Assembly (NCBI GenBank): GCA_025728315.1
Contig: JAOBJW010000001.1
Coordinates: forward strand, 153,439-217,438
Source: Candidatus Lightella neohaematopini
GTDB lineage: Bacteria; Pseudomonadota; Gammaproteobacteria; Enterobacterales; Enterobacteriaceae
DNA: 64,000 nt
Reading direction: 5' to 3'
This document shows positions 49,044 through 59,383 of the stretch, piece by piece. Within the stretch, counting starts at the first letter, position 1. Each line of letters opens with the position of its first letter. The notes under the pieces are model-generated. The model was not told where the DNA came from and made no database searches. It saw nothing but the letters and a program-made list of their open reading frames with translations. The position numbers were made by a program, and so were the translations under genes.

Positions 49044-50162
49044 CTATTTGATAGTAAAACCAATATTAAAAAGTTTTTTAAGTATAGCAATATTATTAGA
49101 AGTAATATTAATTGTCGACCATTCATCACGATATTTATAATTTTTTCTCAATAAATTAAAATTACCGAAATTTTTTACTGTATTTCTTAATTTTATATCA
49201 TCATTTTTTATATTATATAATGTATTAATTAATAATCTCAAAATATCATCATTTAGTGAAGTACAATTTACATTATATTTTATTACATTAGCTGGTAATA
49301 ATTTGTACCAACTATTATCTAGATTTAAATTGAAGAAATTAATACAATCACTAAATACTTTAATTATTCCTTTTATTTTACTATTTAATGTATAGCCAGC
49401 AATATGAGGAGTACCAATAATAACTTTATCTAGTAGTTGAATTGATATATTTGGTTCATTTTCCCAAACATCTAAAATTATATGTATTAATTTACCATTA
49501 TTAATTGCCTTTAATAAAAATTCATTATCTATTATTGATCCTCTAGCAGTATTAATAATAATACTGTTAGTTGGTATAATATCTATAATATCTTTATTAA
49601 TTAAATGCCAAGTAGGATATTTACCATACTTATTTAATGGGGTATGTAATGTAATTATATTAGATTTAGTAATTAATTTTTCTAACGATACTAAGTTATA
49701 ATTAGTTTTTTCTTCTAAAAATGGATCACATAACATTGTTTTTACGCCATACGTATTTAATTTATGATATAGACAACTACCAATATTACCTACGCCAATT
49801 ATACCAATTACTTTATCATTTAAAAAAAAATTATTTATTTTTGCGACATATAGTATTGCAGCAAAAACATATTCAGCTACTGCATTAGCATTACAACCAT
49901 TAGCAACGGATAATTTAATTTTCATATTTTTTAAAATTGAAAAATTAATATGATCAGTTCCTGAAGTTACTGATCCTATAAATTTTAATTTACTATTTTT
50001 TAATAATTTTTGATTAACTTGCGTAACAGATCTAATAATCAAAATATCTACGTTACGTAATATTTTTGATGATATTTTCGTACTACTTATTAAATTTACT
50101 TGACCAATTAGATTAAATAATAATTTACCGTATGGTATTTCTTCATCTATTACAATTTTCAT
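49044..50162 (-). CDS. pdxB: Erythronate-4-phosphate dehydrogenase
   Basis: PdxB oxidises 4-phosphoerythronate in the DXP-dependent vitamin B6 pathway. It belongs to the D-2-hydroxyacid dehydrogenases: FIGSVTSGTDHIN, the NAD motif GIIGVGNIG, catalytic Arg in NTARGSIIDNEF, Glu in VWENEPNI and His in TPHIAGYT. The C-terminal domain is diverged. Length is 372 (E. coli 378). It starts two bases after the fabB stop, suggesting one transcript with fabB. Confidence 0.95.
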   Translation of the reverse strand: MKIVIDEEIPYGKLLFNLIGQVNLISSTKISSKILRNVDILIIRSVTQVNQKLLKNSKLKFIGSVTSGTDHINFSILKNMKIKLSVANGCNANAVAEYVFAAILYVAKINNFFLNDKVIGIIGVGNIGSCLYHKLNTYGVKTMLCDPFLEEKTNYNLVSLEKLITKSNIITLHTPLNKYGKYPTWHLINKDIIDIIPTNSIIINTARGSIIDNEFLLKAINNGKLIHIILDVWENEPNISIQLLDKVIIGTPHIAGYTLNSKIKGIIKVFSDCINFFNLNLDNSWYKLLPANVIKYNVNCTSLNDDILRLLINTLYNIKNDDIKLRNTVKNFGNFNLLRKNYKYRDEWSTINITSNNIAILKKLFNIGFTIK

Positions 50163-50164
50163 AA

Positions 50165-51373
50165 CTATATCTTTTGCATTATTAATGAAGCATTAGTGCC
50201 ACCAAATCCAAAACTATTACTCATAACTGTTTTTAATAAACAATTAGTTGTTTCTGTTATTAAATTCATATTTTTTACTTTTGGATCTAATATTTCTATA
50301 TTAATACTAGGAGCAATAAAATTATTTTCTAACATTAATAATGTAAATATTACTTCATGTACTCCGGCTGCTCCCAATGAATGACCTGTCATAGATTTAG
50401 TTGATGAGAAAGCTGGATGTTTATTACCAAATGTTTTTTTTATAGCTTCTAGTTCTTTTATATCACCTAATATTGTTGATGTACCATGAACATTAATATA
50501 ATCTATTGGAGTATTAATATTTTTTAATGCCATTTTCATACAACGTACAGCACCATCTCCAGATGGTATAACCATGTTAATCCCATCAGATGTAGCTCCA
50601 TAACCAATGATTTCAGCATATATATGAGCATTACGTGCTATAGCATGTTCTAATTCTTCTACTACTATAATACCGCCTCCTCCAGCTATTACAAAACCAT
50701 CCCTATTAATATCATACACTCTAGATGCTTTTTCTGGTACCGCATTATATTTAGTAGATAAAGCTCCCATGGCATCGAATTCACAAGCCATTTCCCAACA
50801 TAATTCTTCTCCACCACCAGCAAAAATTATATCTTGTTTACCGTATTTAATAATTTCCATAGCATGACCAATACAATGTGCTGAAGTAGCACAAGCTGAA
50901 CTAATAGAGTAACTTATACCTCTTATTCCAAAAAACGTTGATAAACAGGCAGATATACCTGAAGACATAGCTTTTGTTACTAAATATGGACTAACTCCAC
51001 GTAGTCCTTTAGATTTCATATTAATAGAACCTATAACTTGATTTCTAGGAGATCCTCCTCCAGAACCAACAATTAATCCAGTTCGATTATTAGATATCAT
51101 ATTTTTTGTTAAATTAGCATCTATAATAGCTTGTTCCATGGATAAATAAGCATAAATAGAAGCATCACTCATGAAACGAGATATTTTTCTATTAATAATA
51201 TCTTTAGTGTTTAATTTAATATTTCCCCAAATATGACTACGCATGCCAGAATCTTTTAATTCTTGAGAAAAAGTTATTCCTGACCTACCATTTTTTAATG
51301 ATTTTATTACCTCTATTTTATTATTACCAATACTTGATATAATACCTAATCCGGTAATAACCGAACGTTTCAT
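50165..51373 (-). CDS. fabB: 3-oxoacyl-ACP synthase I
   Basis: FabB elongates acyl-ACPs and is needed for unsaturated fatty acids. The catalytic Cys is in [14 protein letters not shown], and both histidines are in [11 protein letters not shown] and [12 protein letters not shown]. The N-terminus [14 protein letters not shown] and [16 protein letters not shown] identify FabB and not FabF. A clear AGGAG lies eight bases upstream of the ATG. With fabF missing after acpP, FabB is the only elongation synthase seen here. Confidence 0.97.
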   Translation of the reverse strand: MKRSVITGLGIISSIGNNKIEVIKSLKNGRSGITFSQELKDSGMRSHIWGNIKLNTKDIINRKISRFMSDASIYAYLSMEQAIIDANLTKNMISNNRTGLIVGSGGGSPRNQVIGSINMKSKGLRGVSPYLVTKAMSSGISACLSTFFGIRGISYSISSACATSAHCIGHAMEIIKYGKQDIIFAGGGEELCWEMACEFDAMGALSTKYNAVPEKASRVYDINRDGFVIAGGGGIIVVEELEHAIARNAHIYAEIIGYGATSDGINMVIPSGDGAVRCMKMALKNINTPIDYINVHGTSTILGDIKELEAIKKTFGNKHPAFSSTKSMTGHSLGAAGVHEVIFTLLMLENNFIAPSINIEILDPKVKNMNLITETTNCLLKTVMSNSFGFGGTNASLIMQKI

Positions 51374-51500
51374 TAATTACTCCTATATTGTAATAATTAA
51401 TAAGTTAATTTTAATATATAAGTAATCTACTATATTAAACAATAGTTTTATACAACTAGTAATTAAAATACTATAATTTAATATAACAATAATTTTTATA

Positions 51501-52565
51501 TTATTTATTTATATATTGTATTTGTTGACGTAATACATGATCCATTAATACAATTGCTAGCATAGCTTCAGCTACTGGAATTGCTCTAATACCGATACAC
51601 GGGTCATGTCTTCCATTATTAGATAAATTAACACTAATATTACTATAATTTATAGTTTTTATTGGTATCTTTATACTAGAAGTTGGTTTAATTACTAAAT
51701 TAATAATAATAGGTTGTCCATTACTAATTCCTCCTAAAATACCTCCTGAATGATTACTAGCAAAACCATTAGGTTTTATTTCATCTCTACTATTACTACC
51801 TAACATATTAGCAAATTTAAAACCGTCACCAATTTCTATTCCTTTAACTGCCCCAATACTCATTAATGCATGAGCAATATCTGCGCTTAATTTATCGAAT
51901 ACTGGCTCTCCTAATCCAATCGGTATATTTTTTGCTATAATTTTAATTTTTGCACCTACTGAATTTCCTGATTTTTTTAATGTATTTAAAAATTTGTTAA
52001 GTCTATAAATTTTATTTTTATTTAAGCAATAAAATTTATTATTTTTTATATGTAAAATATTTGGTGCTTTAAATTTTATATTACCAATTTGTGTTAAATA
52101 TCCATTAATTATAATATTATGGTAATTTAATAAAAATTTTTTAGCTATAGCTCCAGCAGCAACTCTAACAACTGTTTCTCTAGCTGAAGCTCTACCACCA
52201 CCTCTATAATCATAATATTTATATTTTTTATGATAGGTAAAATCAGCATGTCCTGGTCTGTAAATATTTTTTATATATTTATATTCATGAGAATTATATC
52301 CATTATTCATTACTAATAATCCTATACTAGCTCCAGTAGTTTTTCCTTTGAAAACTCCAGATAAAATTTTAATATGATCTAATTCTTTTCTTGGAGTAAC
52401 AAAATTAGATGTTCCTGGTCTTCTACGATTTATATCATATTGTAAATCTTTTTCACATAAATCAATTCCAGAAGGCACTCCGTCAACTACAGCTCCTACA
52501 CAAATACCATGTGATTCACCAAAAGTAGTTACACGAAACAATTGACCAATACTATTTCCAGCCAT
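51501..52565 (-). CDS. aroC: Chorismate synthase
   Basis: AroC converts EPSP to chorismate using reduced FMN. The N-terminus [62 protein letters not shown] and [17 protein letters not shown] contain the family signatures. Length is 354 (E. coli 361). It follows prmB after 29 bases, the usual prmB-aroC pair. In this window chorismate has one evident use, pABA through PabB. Confidence 0.97.
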   Translation of the reverse strand: MAGNSIGQLFRVTTFGESHGICVGAVVDGVPSGIDLCEKDLQYDINRRRPGTSNFVTPRKELDHIKILSGVFKGKTTGASIGLLVMNNGYNSHEYKYIKNIYRPGHADFTYHKKYKYYDYRGGGRASARETVVRVAAGAIAKKFLLNYHNIIINGYLTQIGNIKFKAPNILHIKNNKFYCLNKNKIYRLNKFLNTLKKSGNSVGAKIKIIAKNIPIGLGEPVFDKLSADIAHALMSIGAVKGIEIGDGFKFANMLGSNSRDEIKPNGFASNHSGGILGGISNGQPIIINLVIKPTSSIKIPIKTINYSNISVNLSNNGRHDPCIGIRAIPVAEAMLAIVLMDHVLRQQIQYINK

Positions 52566-52594
52566 ATATCAAATTATTTTGTTTTTTATTCAAT

Positions 52595-53509
52595 TTAAAT
52601 AGTTTTAAAATAGTCTTTATAAAATAATAATTGTTTTTTTGTTAAATAAAAAATATTACTATCGTATATTTTAATCCAATTAAATAATATCTTTGGATAT
52701 TGTTTAATTAATTTATATTTGTTTGTTCCTATTTCACAAAATAATAATCCATTTTTACGTAAATACTTACTTGAGTAAGATATAATTTTTTTTATTATAC
52801 ATAAACTACTATTACCAGATAATAAACTAACTACTGGTTCATAATAAAATTCTTTTGGTAAATAATTAATTTCTTTTCTACTTATATAGGGTGGATTTGC
52901 TATAATTAAATCATATTGACTATTAGGTGATAATACTTGAAATAAATCTGAACAAATTGGTGTAATTTTTTTATCTAAATTATAATTATGTATATTTATT
53001 TCAGCTACATCTAGAGCATCATAAGATATATCTATTGCATCAACTAAAATATTTTTGTATATATTAGTCATTAGTATAGCAAGACAACCACTTCCAGTAC
53101 ACATATCTAATATATACTTAGGCTTAAATTTTAATATATTAGAAAATTTATTAATAATCAATTTTCCTATTGGTGATCTTGGAATAATTACATTACGATT
53201 GATAAATAATTCTAATCCATAATACCAGGCTATGTTAGTTAAATATGGAACTGGTATACGTTTATTAATACGAAAATTAACTAAATTAAATATATAATCT
53301 TTTTCTTTTGAAGTTAACTTAGCATGATATACTTCTTTTGGTGTATCTATGGGTAGATTTAAGCTACTAAATACTAAATAAAAAGCTTCATCCCAAGAAT
53401 TATTGGTTCCATGACCGTAATAAACATTTGAATTATTCAATTTACTAGAAATCCATCTTATCATATCCAATATAGAATATAATTCTTTTGTTTCTATTTT
53501 TAATAACAT
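52595..53509 (-). CDS. prmB: Ribosomal protein L3 glutamine methyltransferase
   Basis: PrmB methylates a glutamine of ribosomal protein L3. The N-terminal substrate domain includes YYGHGTNNSWDEA, which is typical for PrmB and not for PrmC. The methyltransferase part has IPRSPIGKLI, the SAM loop DMCTGSGCLAI and the NPPYI motif for the target glutamine amide. Length is 304 (E. coli 310). Its position upstream of aroC supports the call. Confidence 0.94.
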   Translation of the reverse strand: MLLKIETKELYSILDMIRWISSKLNNSNVYYGHGTNNSWDEAFYLVFSSLNLPIDTPKEVYHAKLTSKEKDYIFNLVNFRINKRIPVPYLTNIAWYYGLELFINRNVIIPRSPIGKLIINKFSNILKFKPKYILDMCTGSGCLAILMTNIYKNILVDAIDISYDALDVAEINIHNYNLDKKITPICSDLFQVLSPNSQYDLIIANPPYISRKEINYLPKEFYYEPVVSLLSGNSSLCIIKKIISYSSKYLRKNGLLFCEIGTNKYKLIKQYPKILFNWIKIYDSNIFYLTKKQLLFYKDYFKTI

Positions 53510-53920
53510 GTGTAAATAAAAATTTATTAATAACTATGTTAGTAATTAATACTAATTAATATATAATATAATTAATTATGTAACGGAGCAATTATATATA
53601 TAGTTATTGATTATGTAAATATTAAGCTAGATAGCATAATCTAAAAATTATTATGTTTATTTAAGAATATAATAATTTTAAAAAAATTAATTATACTTAA
53701 CATTTTATTAATACTTAATTAAGTAATTATAGTGTAGAATATATTTATTTTTACAAAATATATTAATATTGGTTTTTTATTATATTAATTTAGTAAGTTT
53801 TATTTTTGATATTTATGAAATTTTATAATAATTAATATAATAATTATCTTAATTAATATATTATATTAGTAATAATCATTATTTTTATATTATTTTAAGT
53901 AAAAATATTTTAGTAGCGAG
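53510..53920. other. Divergent intergenic region between prmB and nupC
   Basis: This 411-base spacer separates two divergent genes and joins two enterobacterial neighbourhoods (aroC region and nupC-gltX region). I see only AT-rich sequence without an open frame, tRNA-like fold or recognisable gene remnant on either strand. It must contain start signals for both genes. Confidence 0.5.
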
Positions 53921-55117
53921 ATGTTTATGTTTTTTAATTTTTTACATTTTTTGTTAACTATTATTATAATAATATTTTTAACTACAGTATTAAACAAAAA
54001 ACGTAGAGAAATTAGAGTAAGATTTATATTACAATTATTATTAATAGAAATTTTATTAGCATATATATTATTACATTCATCAGTTGGATTAATATTAATA
54101 AGTTTATTGTCAAATATTTTTAATAAATTATTAACTTTTGCTTTTTCAGGTACTGAATTTGTATTCGGTGGTATGTATAAATATAAATTAGCATTTTTTT
54201 TCATCACTGCTTTATGTCCAATTATATTTGTTTCTATGCTAATTGGTATTTTACAATATATTCGTGTATTGCCTATAATAATAATCACTATTGGCACAAT
54301 ATTATCAAAGATTAGTGGTATGGGTAAATTAGAATCATTTAATGCTATTAGTTCTTTGATGTTAGGACAATCAGAAAATTTTATTGCTTATAAAAATATT
54401 TTATATAAAATACCAAAGAATCGTATGCATAATATGGCTATTACAGCTATGTCAACAGTATCCATGTCTATTATTGGTTCTTATATAAGAATACTTTCTC
54501 CAAGATATGTAATTACTGCAATTATTTTAAATATATTCAGTACTTTTATTATTTTATTATTATTAAACCCATATAATATAAATTATGAAGATGATATTAA
54601 TATTAAAAATTTGCATGAAAATAAAGGTTTTTTTGAAATGTTAAGTGATTATATTATAACTGGTTCTAAGGTAGCTATTATAATAGCAGCTATGTTAATA
54701 GGTTTTATATCATTAATATCTATGATAAATTATTTATGTAACTTAATAATAGGTATTAACTTTCAAGAGTTATTAGGTTATATTTTTTCACCATTTGCTT
54801 GGATTATAGGTATTCCGGAAAAGGATGTATTAAATGCTGGTAGCATTATGGCAACTAAATTAGTATCAAATGAATTTGTTGCTATGATAGATTTAAAAAG
54901 AATGTCTAATAATCTGTCATCTAGATCTATAGGAATTTTATCAGTATTTTTAGTATCATTTGCTAATTTTTCTTCTATTGGTGTAATATCTGGATCTATT
55001 AAAAGTTTAGATAAAAATCAGGGAGATACAATTGCTAAATATGGTTTTAATCTTGTATATAGTTCTACTTTAGTTAGTGTATTATCTGCTGCTATTTCTG
55101 GAATAATAATTAAATAA
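53921..55117 (+). CDS. nupC: Nucleoside:proton symporter NupC
   Basis: NupC imports pyrimidine nucleosides and adenosine across the inner membrane. The protein has many hydrophobic helices and long matches to E. coli NupC: ILIGILQYIRVLP-type helix, KISGMGKLESFNAISSLMLG, QSENFIAYKNIL, NRMHNMAITAMSTVSMSI, SIMATKLVSNEFVAMIDL and FLVSFANFSSIG. Length is 398 (E. coli 400). ATG 53927 is an alternative start that sits better after the GCGAG at 53916-53920. nupC lies near gltX in enterobacteria. With Udk it indicates nucleoside uptake, the only solute transporter apparent in this window. Confidence 0.95.
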   Translation: MFMFFNFLHFLLTIIIIIFLTTVLNKKRREIRVRFILQLLLIEILLAYILLHSSVGLILISLLSNIFNKLLTFAFSGTEFVFGGMYKYKLAFFFITALCPIIFVSMLIGILQYIRVLPIIIITIGTILSKISGMGKLESFNAISSLMLGQSENFIAYKNILYKIPKNRMHNMAITAMSTVSMSIIGSYIRILSPRYVITAIILNIFSTFIILLLLNPYNINYEDDINIKNLHENKGFFEMLSDYIITGSKVAIIIAAMLIGFISLISMINYLCNLIIGINFQELLGYIFSPFAWIIGIPEKDVLNAGSIMATKLVSNEFVAMIDLKRMSNNLSSRSIGILSVFLVSFANFSSIGVISGSIKSLDKNQGDTIAKYGFNLVYSSTLVSVLSAAISGIIIK

Positions 55118-55125
55118 ACTAAAAT

Positions 55126-56535
55126 TTACTTTTTAATTAATTCAATAAAATTTTTTATTCTATTAATAATATTAAGTTTTCCGATAATATAAATTATTTG
55201 ACTTAATGGTGGTGAAGCATAATTATTAGTAACTGAAAAACGTAGTAGTTGATAAAAAATATTTTTATTTTCTTTGTTTAATAATACCTGATCTAAAATA
55301 TTTTGTATTTTATACACACTCCAACTATCAGACCTCTTTAAATTTAACAAAAAATTTTCAAACGCATTTATAAAAATTAATTTATCTTTAATATTAAAAT
55401 TATTTAAATAATTTAAATTTAAATTAACTTTATTACTATACAAATACTGATAATTATCAATAATTTCTTTCATTGTACTACATCTTGATATAGTTAATTT
55501 CAATAAATCTTTTATTTTTGTATTTTTGTCGAAACTTAAATTTAAAAATTTAGTGTAGTTTATAAAATTATTAACTATATAATTAATTGATAAGTTATTC
55601 ATATAGTATTTATTATACCATAGTAACTTATTTATATCAAATTTAATAGGAGCCTTATTAATTTTATTTAAATTAAATAAATTTATTACTTCTTTTAAAT
55701 TAAAAATTTCTTTATTACCATATGACCAACCTAATTTTATTATATAATTAAGTAAAGCTTCTTTTAAAATACCATTATTATAATAATACATAATATTATT
55801 AGATTTATTACGCTTAGATAATTTTTTACCATTATTATCTAACAATATAGATAAGTGAGCATAATTTGGTAAATTCATATCCAGCGACTTTAATATATTT
55901 ATTTGACGAGGAGTATTATTAATATGTTCTGCTCCTCTTATAACATGAGTGATTCCCATATCGTAATCATCAATTACTGAACAAAAATTATACGTTGGTA
56001 TATTATTTGTACGTAATATTATTAAGTCATCTATTTCATTATTATTAAATGATATTTCTCCTCTTATTAAATCCTTAAAAATAACACAACCATTATCAGG
56101 ATTACGAAATCTTATTACATAATTAATACTACTATTATTAATATACCTTATATTTCTACAATGCCCATCATATTTAGGTTTAATTTTATTAATTAATTGT
56201 GATTGTCTTAATACTTTTAATCTATTTTCTGTACAAAAACATTTATAAGCAATATTATTTTTTAACATATAATCAATAATAGAATAATACCTACTTAGCC
56301 TATTAGTTTGATAATAAGGACCATAATCCCAATTTATACCTAACCAAGTCATACTATCTAATATATGTTGTTTATAATGTTGTTTATTTGATCTAACTAC
56401 ATCAGTATCTTCTATACGTAGAATAAATTTACCATTCTTACTGCGAGCAAATAACCATGAATATAAAGCAGTACGAACACTTCCAATATGTAAGTATCCA
56501 GTTGGGCTAGGAGAAAATCTTGTTATAATATTCAT
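55126..56535 (-). CDS. gltX: Glutamyl-tRNA synthetase
   Basis: GltX charges tRNA-Glu. The HIGH motif is in FSPSPTGYLHIGSVRTALYSW, with LRIEDTD after it, and the KMSKS equivalent is KKLSKRN. YNFCSVIDDYDMGITHVIRGAEHINNTPRQ is well conserved. Length is 469 (E. coli 471). It is divergent from the tRNA-Val gene, reproducing the gltX/valU neighbourhood of E. coli. The gene converges on nupC with eight bases between. Confidence 0.97.
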   Translation of the reverse strand: MNIITRFSPSPTGYLHIGSVRTALYSWLFARSKNGKFILRIEDTDVVRSNKQHYKQHILDSMTWLGINWDYGPYYQTNRLSRYYSIIDYMLKNNIAYKCFCTENRLKVLRQSQLINKIKPKYDGHCRNIRYINNSSINYVIRFRNPDNGCVIFKDLIRGEISFNNNEIDDLIILRTNNIPTYNFCSVIDDYDMGITHVIRGAEHINNTPRQINILKSLDMNLPNYAHLSILLDNNGKKLSKRNKSNNIMYYYNNGILKEALLNYIIKLGWSYGNKEIFNLKEVINLFNLNKINKAPIKFDINKLLWYNKYYMNNLSINYIVNNFINYTKFLNLSFDKNTKIKDLLKLTISRCSTMKEIIDNYQYLYSNKVNLNLNYLNNFNIKDKLIFINAFENFLLNLKRSDSWSVYKIQNILDQVLLNKENKNIFYQLLRFSVTNNYASPPLSQIIYIIGKLNIINRIKNFIELIKK

Positions 56536-56625
56536 TAATATTAATTGTTATATTTAATGTTAATATACAATATAATACATTATAATGAATGATAATTCAA
56601 TTAATAATTTATCTATTATTAATTA

Positions 56626-56654
56626 TTGACTAAAATAATAGTTAAATATATTAT
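56626..56654 (+). promoter_or_regulatory. Sigma-70 promoter of the tRNA-Val gene
   Basis: TTGACT at 56626-56631 and TATTAT at 56649-56654 are separated by exactly 17 bases, a near-consensus -35/-10 pair. Initiation would fall close to 56661, some seven bases before the mature tRNA begins at 56668. Good -35 boxes are rare in this window, and the location directly upstream of a stable RNA gene makes this the best supported promoter here. It may also read through into mnmA. Confidence 0.65.
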
Positions 56655-56667
56655 TAATTAACATTAA

Positions 56668-56740
56668 AGGTGATTAGCTCAGTTGGTAGAGCACCTCTCT
56701 TACAAGGAGGAGGTCGACGGTTCGATTCCGCCATCACCTA
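56668..56740 (+). tRNA. tRNA-Val (anticodon UAC)
   Basis: The sequence folds as a cloverleaf very close to E. coli tRNA-Val1. The acceptor is AGGTGAT/ATCACCT, the D stem GCTC/GAGC, the anticodon arm CCTCT-CTTACAA-GGAGG with TAC, and the T arm GACGG-TTCGATT-CCGCC with discriminator A at 56740. The 3' CCA is not encoded, so it must be added by a nucleotidyltransferase. The second T-stem pair is A opposite C, where E. coli has G-U. mnmA begins 28 bases downstream, and MnmA thiolates a different set of tRNAs. Confidence 0.96.
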
Positions 56741-56767
56741 TTTTATTTTACAAATTTTAGTATTGTT

Positions 56768-57862
56768 ATGAAAAAGAAAAAGGTTATTATAGGATTATCC
56801 GGTGGTGTTGATTCTTCTGTTTCTGCTTGGTTATTACAACAAAAAGGATATTATGTAGAAGGTTTATTTATGAAAAATTGGGAAGATAATGATACCATAT
56901 ATCAATGTTCTTCCGCTCAAGACTTATATGATACAGAGTTAGTTTGTGAAAAATTAAATATTAAATTAAATATTGCTAATTTTTCCTGTGAATATTGGGA
57001 AAATGTATTCAGATTATGTTTAGTTTATTATAAGTTAGGTTATACACCAAATCCTGATATACTATGTAATAAAGAAATAAAATTTAAGGTATTTCTTAAT
57101 TTTGCTTTAAAAAAGCTAAAAGCTGATTATATTGCAACTGGTCATTATGTTCGTTCAGTTATTACTAATAATAATTATTCTTTATTAAGAGGTATTGATA
57201 AAAATAAAGATCAAAGTTATTTTTTATATACTATAAACAGCGATATATTAGAGAAAGTTTTATTTCCTGTTGGAAATTTAACAAAGTTTCAAGTAAGAAG
57301 TATTGCTAATAGAATTAATTTATCTAATGCAAATAAAAAAGACTCTACTGGTATATGTTTTATAGGTAAAAAAAAATTTAGTAGTTTTATTAGTAGATAT
57401 TTAAAATCTAAACCAGGAAAAATTAAATCTGTTAATGGCAATGTTTTAGGTAATCATGATGGATTAATATATTATACTATTGGTCAACGTAAAGGTATAG
57501 GTATAGGTGGTATTTCTGGTATGCTTAATAAGCCATGGTATGTTGTTGACAAAGATATTATAAATAATGTATTAATAGTTACTCAAAATCATAAAGATAA
57601 AAAATTAATGTCAAATATAGTAATTGTTAATCAGGTAAATTGGATTAATCAAAAAAAATTAAAAAAACCTTTGCAATGCACTGCAAAAGTACGTTATCAA
57701 CATAAAGATATAAAATGTTTAGTAATACCAAATAAAAATAATCTCTTAGTGTATCTTTATGAATTAGTATTAGCAGTAACTCCAGGACAATCAATAGTAT
57801 TTTATTCGTCAGAATATTGTTTAGGTGGTGGTTTTATAAAAAGATGTATCTTGTGTGAATAA
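56768..57862 (+). CDS. mnmA: tRNA-specific 2-thiouridylase
   Basis: MnmA thiolates U34 of Lys, Glu and Gln tRNAs. The PP-loop is IGLSGGVDSSVSAWLL near residues 8-23. The two catalytic cysteines are Cys100 in TPNPDILCNKEIKF and Cys197 in DSTGICFIGKK. ATGHYVR, KDQSYFLY and GQRKGIGIGG are conserved. Length is 364 (E. coli 368). It follows the tRNA-Val gene on the same strand and may be cotranscribed with it. Confidence 0.96.
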   Translation: MKKKKVIIGLSGGVDSSVSAWLLQQKGYYVEGLFMKNWEDNDTIYQCSSAQDLYDTELVCEKLNIKLNIANFSCEYWENVFRLCLVYYKLGYTPNPDILCNKEIKFKVFLNFALKKLKADYIATGHYVRSVITNNNYSLLRGIDKNKDQSYFLYTINSDILEKVLFPVGNLTKFQVRSIANRINLSNANKKDSTGICFIGKKKFSSFISRYLKSKPGKIKSVNGNVLGNHDGLIYYTIGQRKGIGIGGISGMLNKPWYVVDKDIINNVLIVTQNHKDKKLMSNIVIVNQVNWINQKKLKKPLQCTAKVRYQHKDIKCLVIPNKNNLLVYLYELVLAVTPGQSIVFYSSEYCLGGGFIKRCILCE

Positions 57863-58007
57863 AGAAATAATGTATCTTATTAATAAGATTAATTTTAAGA
57901 TAGAATTATTTTTTTATTAGAAGCTACTTTAATAGTTGTTTTATATTATATTAATGTATATTTAATATAGTATTTTATAAAATAATTTAAATAATTAGAA
58001 TAATTAA

Positions 58008-59345
58008 ATGTTTAATAATTTATCAAATAAATTAAGTAAGATAATTAATAGTATTAGTAATAAAAGTTTACTATCTAGATATAATGTTAATGATTCCATA
58101 GAAAAAATAAAAATTACTCTTTTAGAATCAGATGTATCACTATTGGTAGTAGATGATATTGTTAATAGAATAAAAAACAAAATTAAACAAAATAGCGATA
58201 TTAGTTTTACTAATGGAGAACAATTTATTCATGTTATACATCAAGAATTAGTTAATACTATAAAAAATAACACTAAAATATCTTTAGTTGGTAAATTAAA
58301 ATCAATATTATTAATTGGAGCTCCAGGATCAGGAAAAACTACTAGCGCTATTAAAGTAGCTAAATTGATACAAAACACAGGAAAAAAAGTTTTGGTTACT
58401 TCTATTGATATTTACAGACCTGCAGCGTTTAATCAATTAAAATTATTGTCTAAATTAGCTAAAATAGACTATCTATTATTGGATAATTATATTGATACAA
58501 TAGATATTATAAAACAAGTATTAATTTATTTTAAATTAAAAAATTATGATATATTATTAATTGATACTGCTGGTAAAATTTATAACCATGACTATATAGA
58601 AAATATAAAAATGGTACATAATTTATTAAAATCAAATGAAATTATGTTAGTTACAGATGTTACTATAGGTCAAGATATTACTAATTTAGCTAAAAATATT
58701 AATAATCATTTGTTAATTAATAGCATAATGATAACTAAAATGGATAGTGATGCTAAAGGTGGTACTATATTATCATTAAAACATATAATACATAGTCCGA
58801 TAAAATTTATTGGTACTGGAGAAAAAATTAATGAAATAGAGTTATTTGATCCAAATAAAATAATAAATAGAATATTAGGTACAGTAGATACTTTATCTTT
58901 AAGTAATACTAATTATAATTATTTAAATAATAAGCATAATAATAAAATCAATAATAATTTTAATTTATCTGATTTTCTAAAACAATTAAAGAAAATTAAT
59001 AGAATTAGTGGTATAAATGGTATCTTAAGTAAGATACCAGGTATTGCTAATGTATTTGATAATACCAAATATGGTATTAATAATATTGATACCAAATTTT
59101 TGATTAAAGCAGAAGCTATTATAAATTCAATGACTAATTTAGAAAGAAATAATCCACTTATAATAAAAAGTTCTCATAAAAAACGTATATCTAAAGGTTC
59201 TGGTGTTAATATTCAAGATATTAATATATTATTAAAACAATTTTTTTTAGTTCAAAAAACGATAAAAAAAGTGAAAAATAATAATTTTTTAAAAATATTA
59301 AATAATATGAATAAATTAGTTGCAAGCAAATTTTATAAAAGATAG
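58008..59345 (+). CDS. ffh: Signal recognition particle protein Ffh
   Basis: Ffh binds signal sequences and 4.5S RNA to deliver membrane proteins to FtsY. The N domain (1-90) is followed by the GTPase domain with G1 GAPGSGKTT at 104-112, DIYRPAAF, G3 DTAGK, G4 TKMDSDAKGG and G5 GTGEK. The M domain keeps the RNA-binding motif KKRISKGSGVNIQDINILLKQF. However, it has only two methionines in its last 150 residues, whereas the E. coli M domain is methionine rich. Length is 445 (E. coli 453). It heads the ffh-rpsP-rimM-trmD-rplS series. Confidence 0.95.
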   Translation: MFNNLSNKLSKIINSISNKSLLSRYNVNDSIEKIKITLLESDVSLLVVDDIVNRIKNKIKQNSDISFTNGEQFIHVIHQELVNTIKNNTKISLVGKLKSILLIGAPGSGKTTSAIKVAKLIQNTGKKVLVTSIDIYRPAAFNQLKLLSKLAKIDYLLLDNYIDTIDIIKQVLIYFKLKNYDILLIDTAGKIYNHDYIENIKMVHNLLKSNEIMLVTDVTIGQDITNLAKNINNHLLINSIMITKMDSDAKGGTILSLKHIIHSPIKFIGTGEKINEIELFDPNKIINRILGTVDTLSLSNTNYNYLNNKHNNKINNNFNLSDFLKQLKKINRISGINGILSKIPGIANVFDNTKYGINNIDTKFLIKAEAIINSMTNLERNNPLIIKSSHKKRISKGSGVNIQDINILLKQFFLVQKTIKKVKNNNFLKILNNMNKLVASKFYKR

Positions 59346-59383
59346 ATTATTATAAATAAAATATTTTTGGTGAAATTATAATT

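Noticed and set aside
53890-54297. A 135-codon open frame on the minus strand opposite the start of nupC
   Set aside because: It is fully antisense to the strongly conserved NupC protein, has Asn/Ile-rich low-complexity translation and no family resemblance. Long antisense frames arise easily when codons are AT rich.
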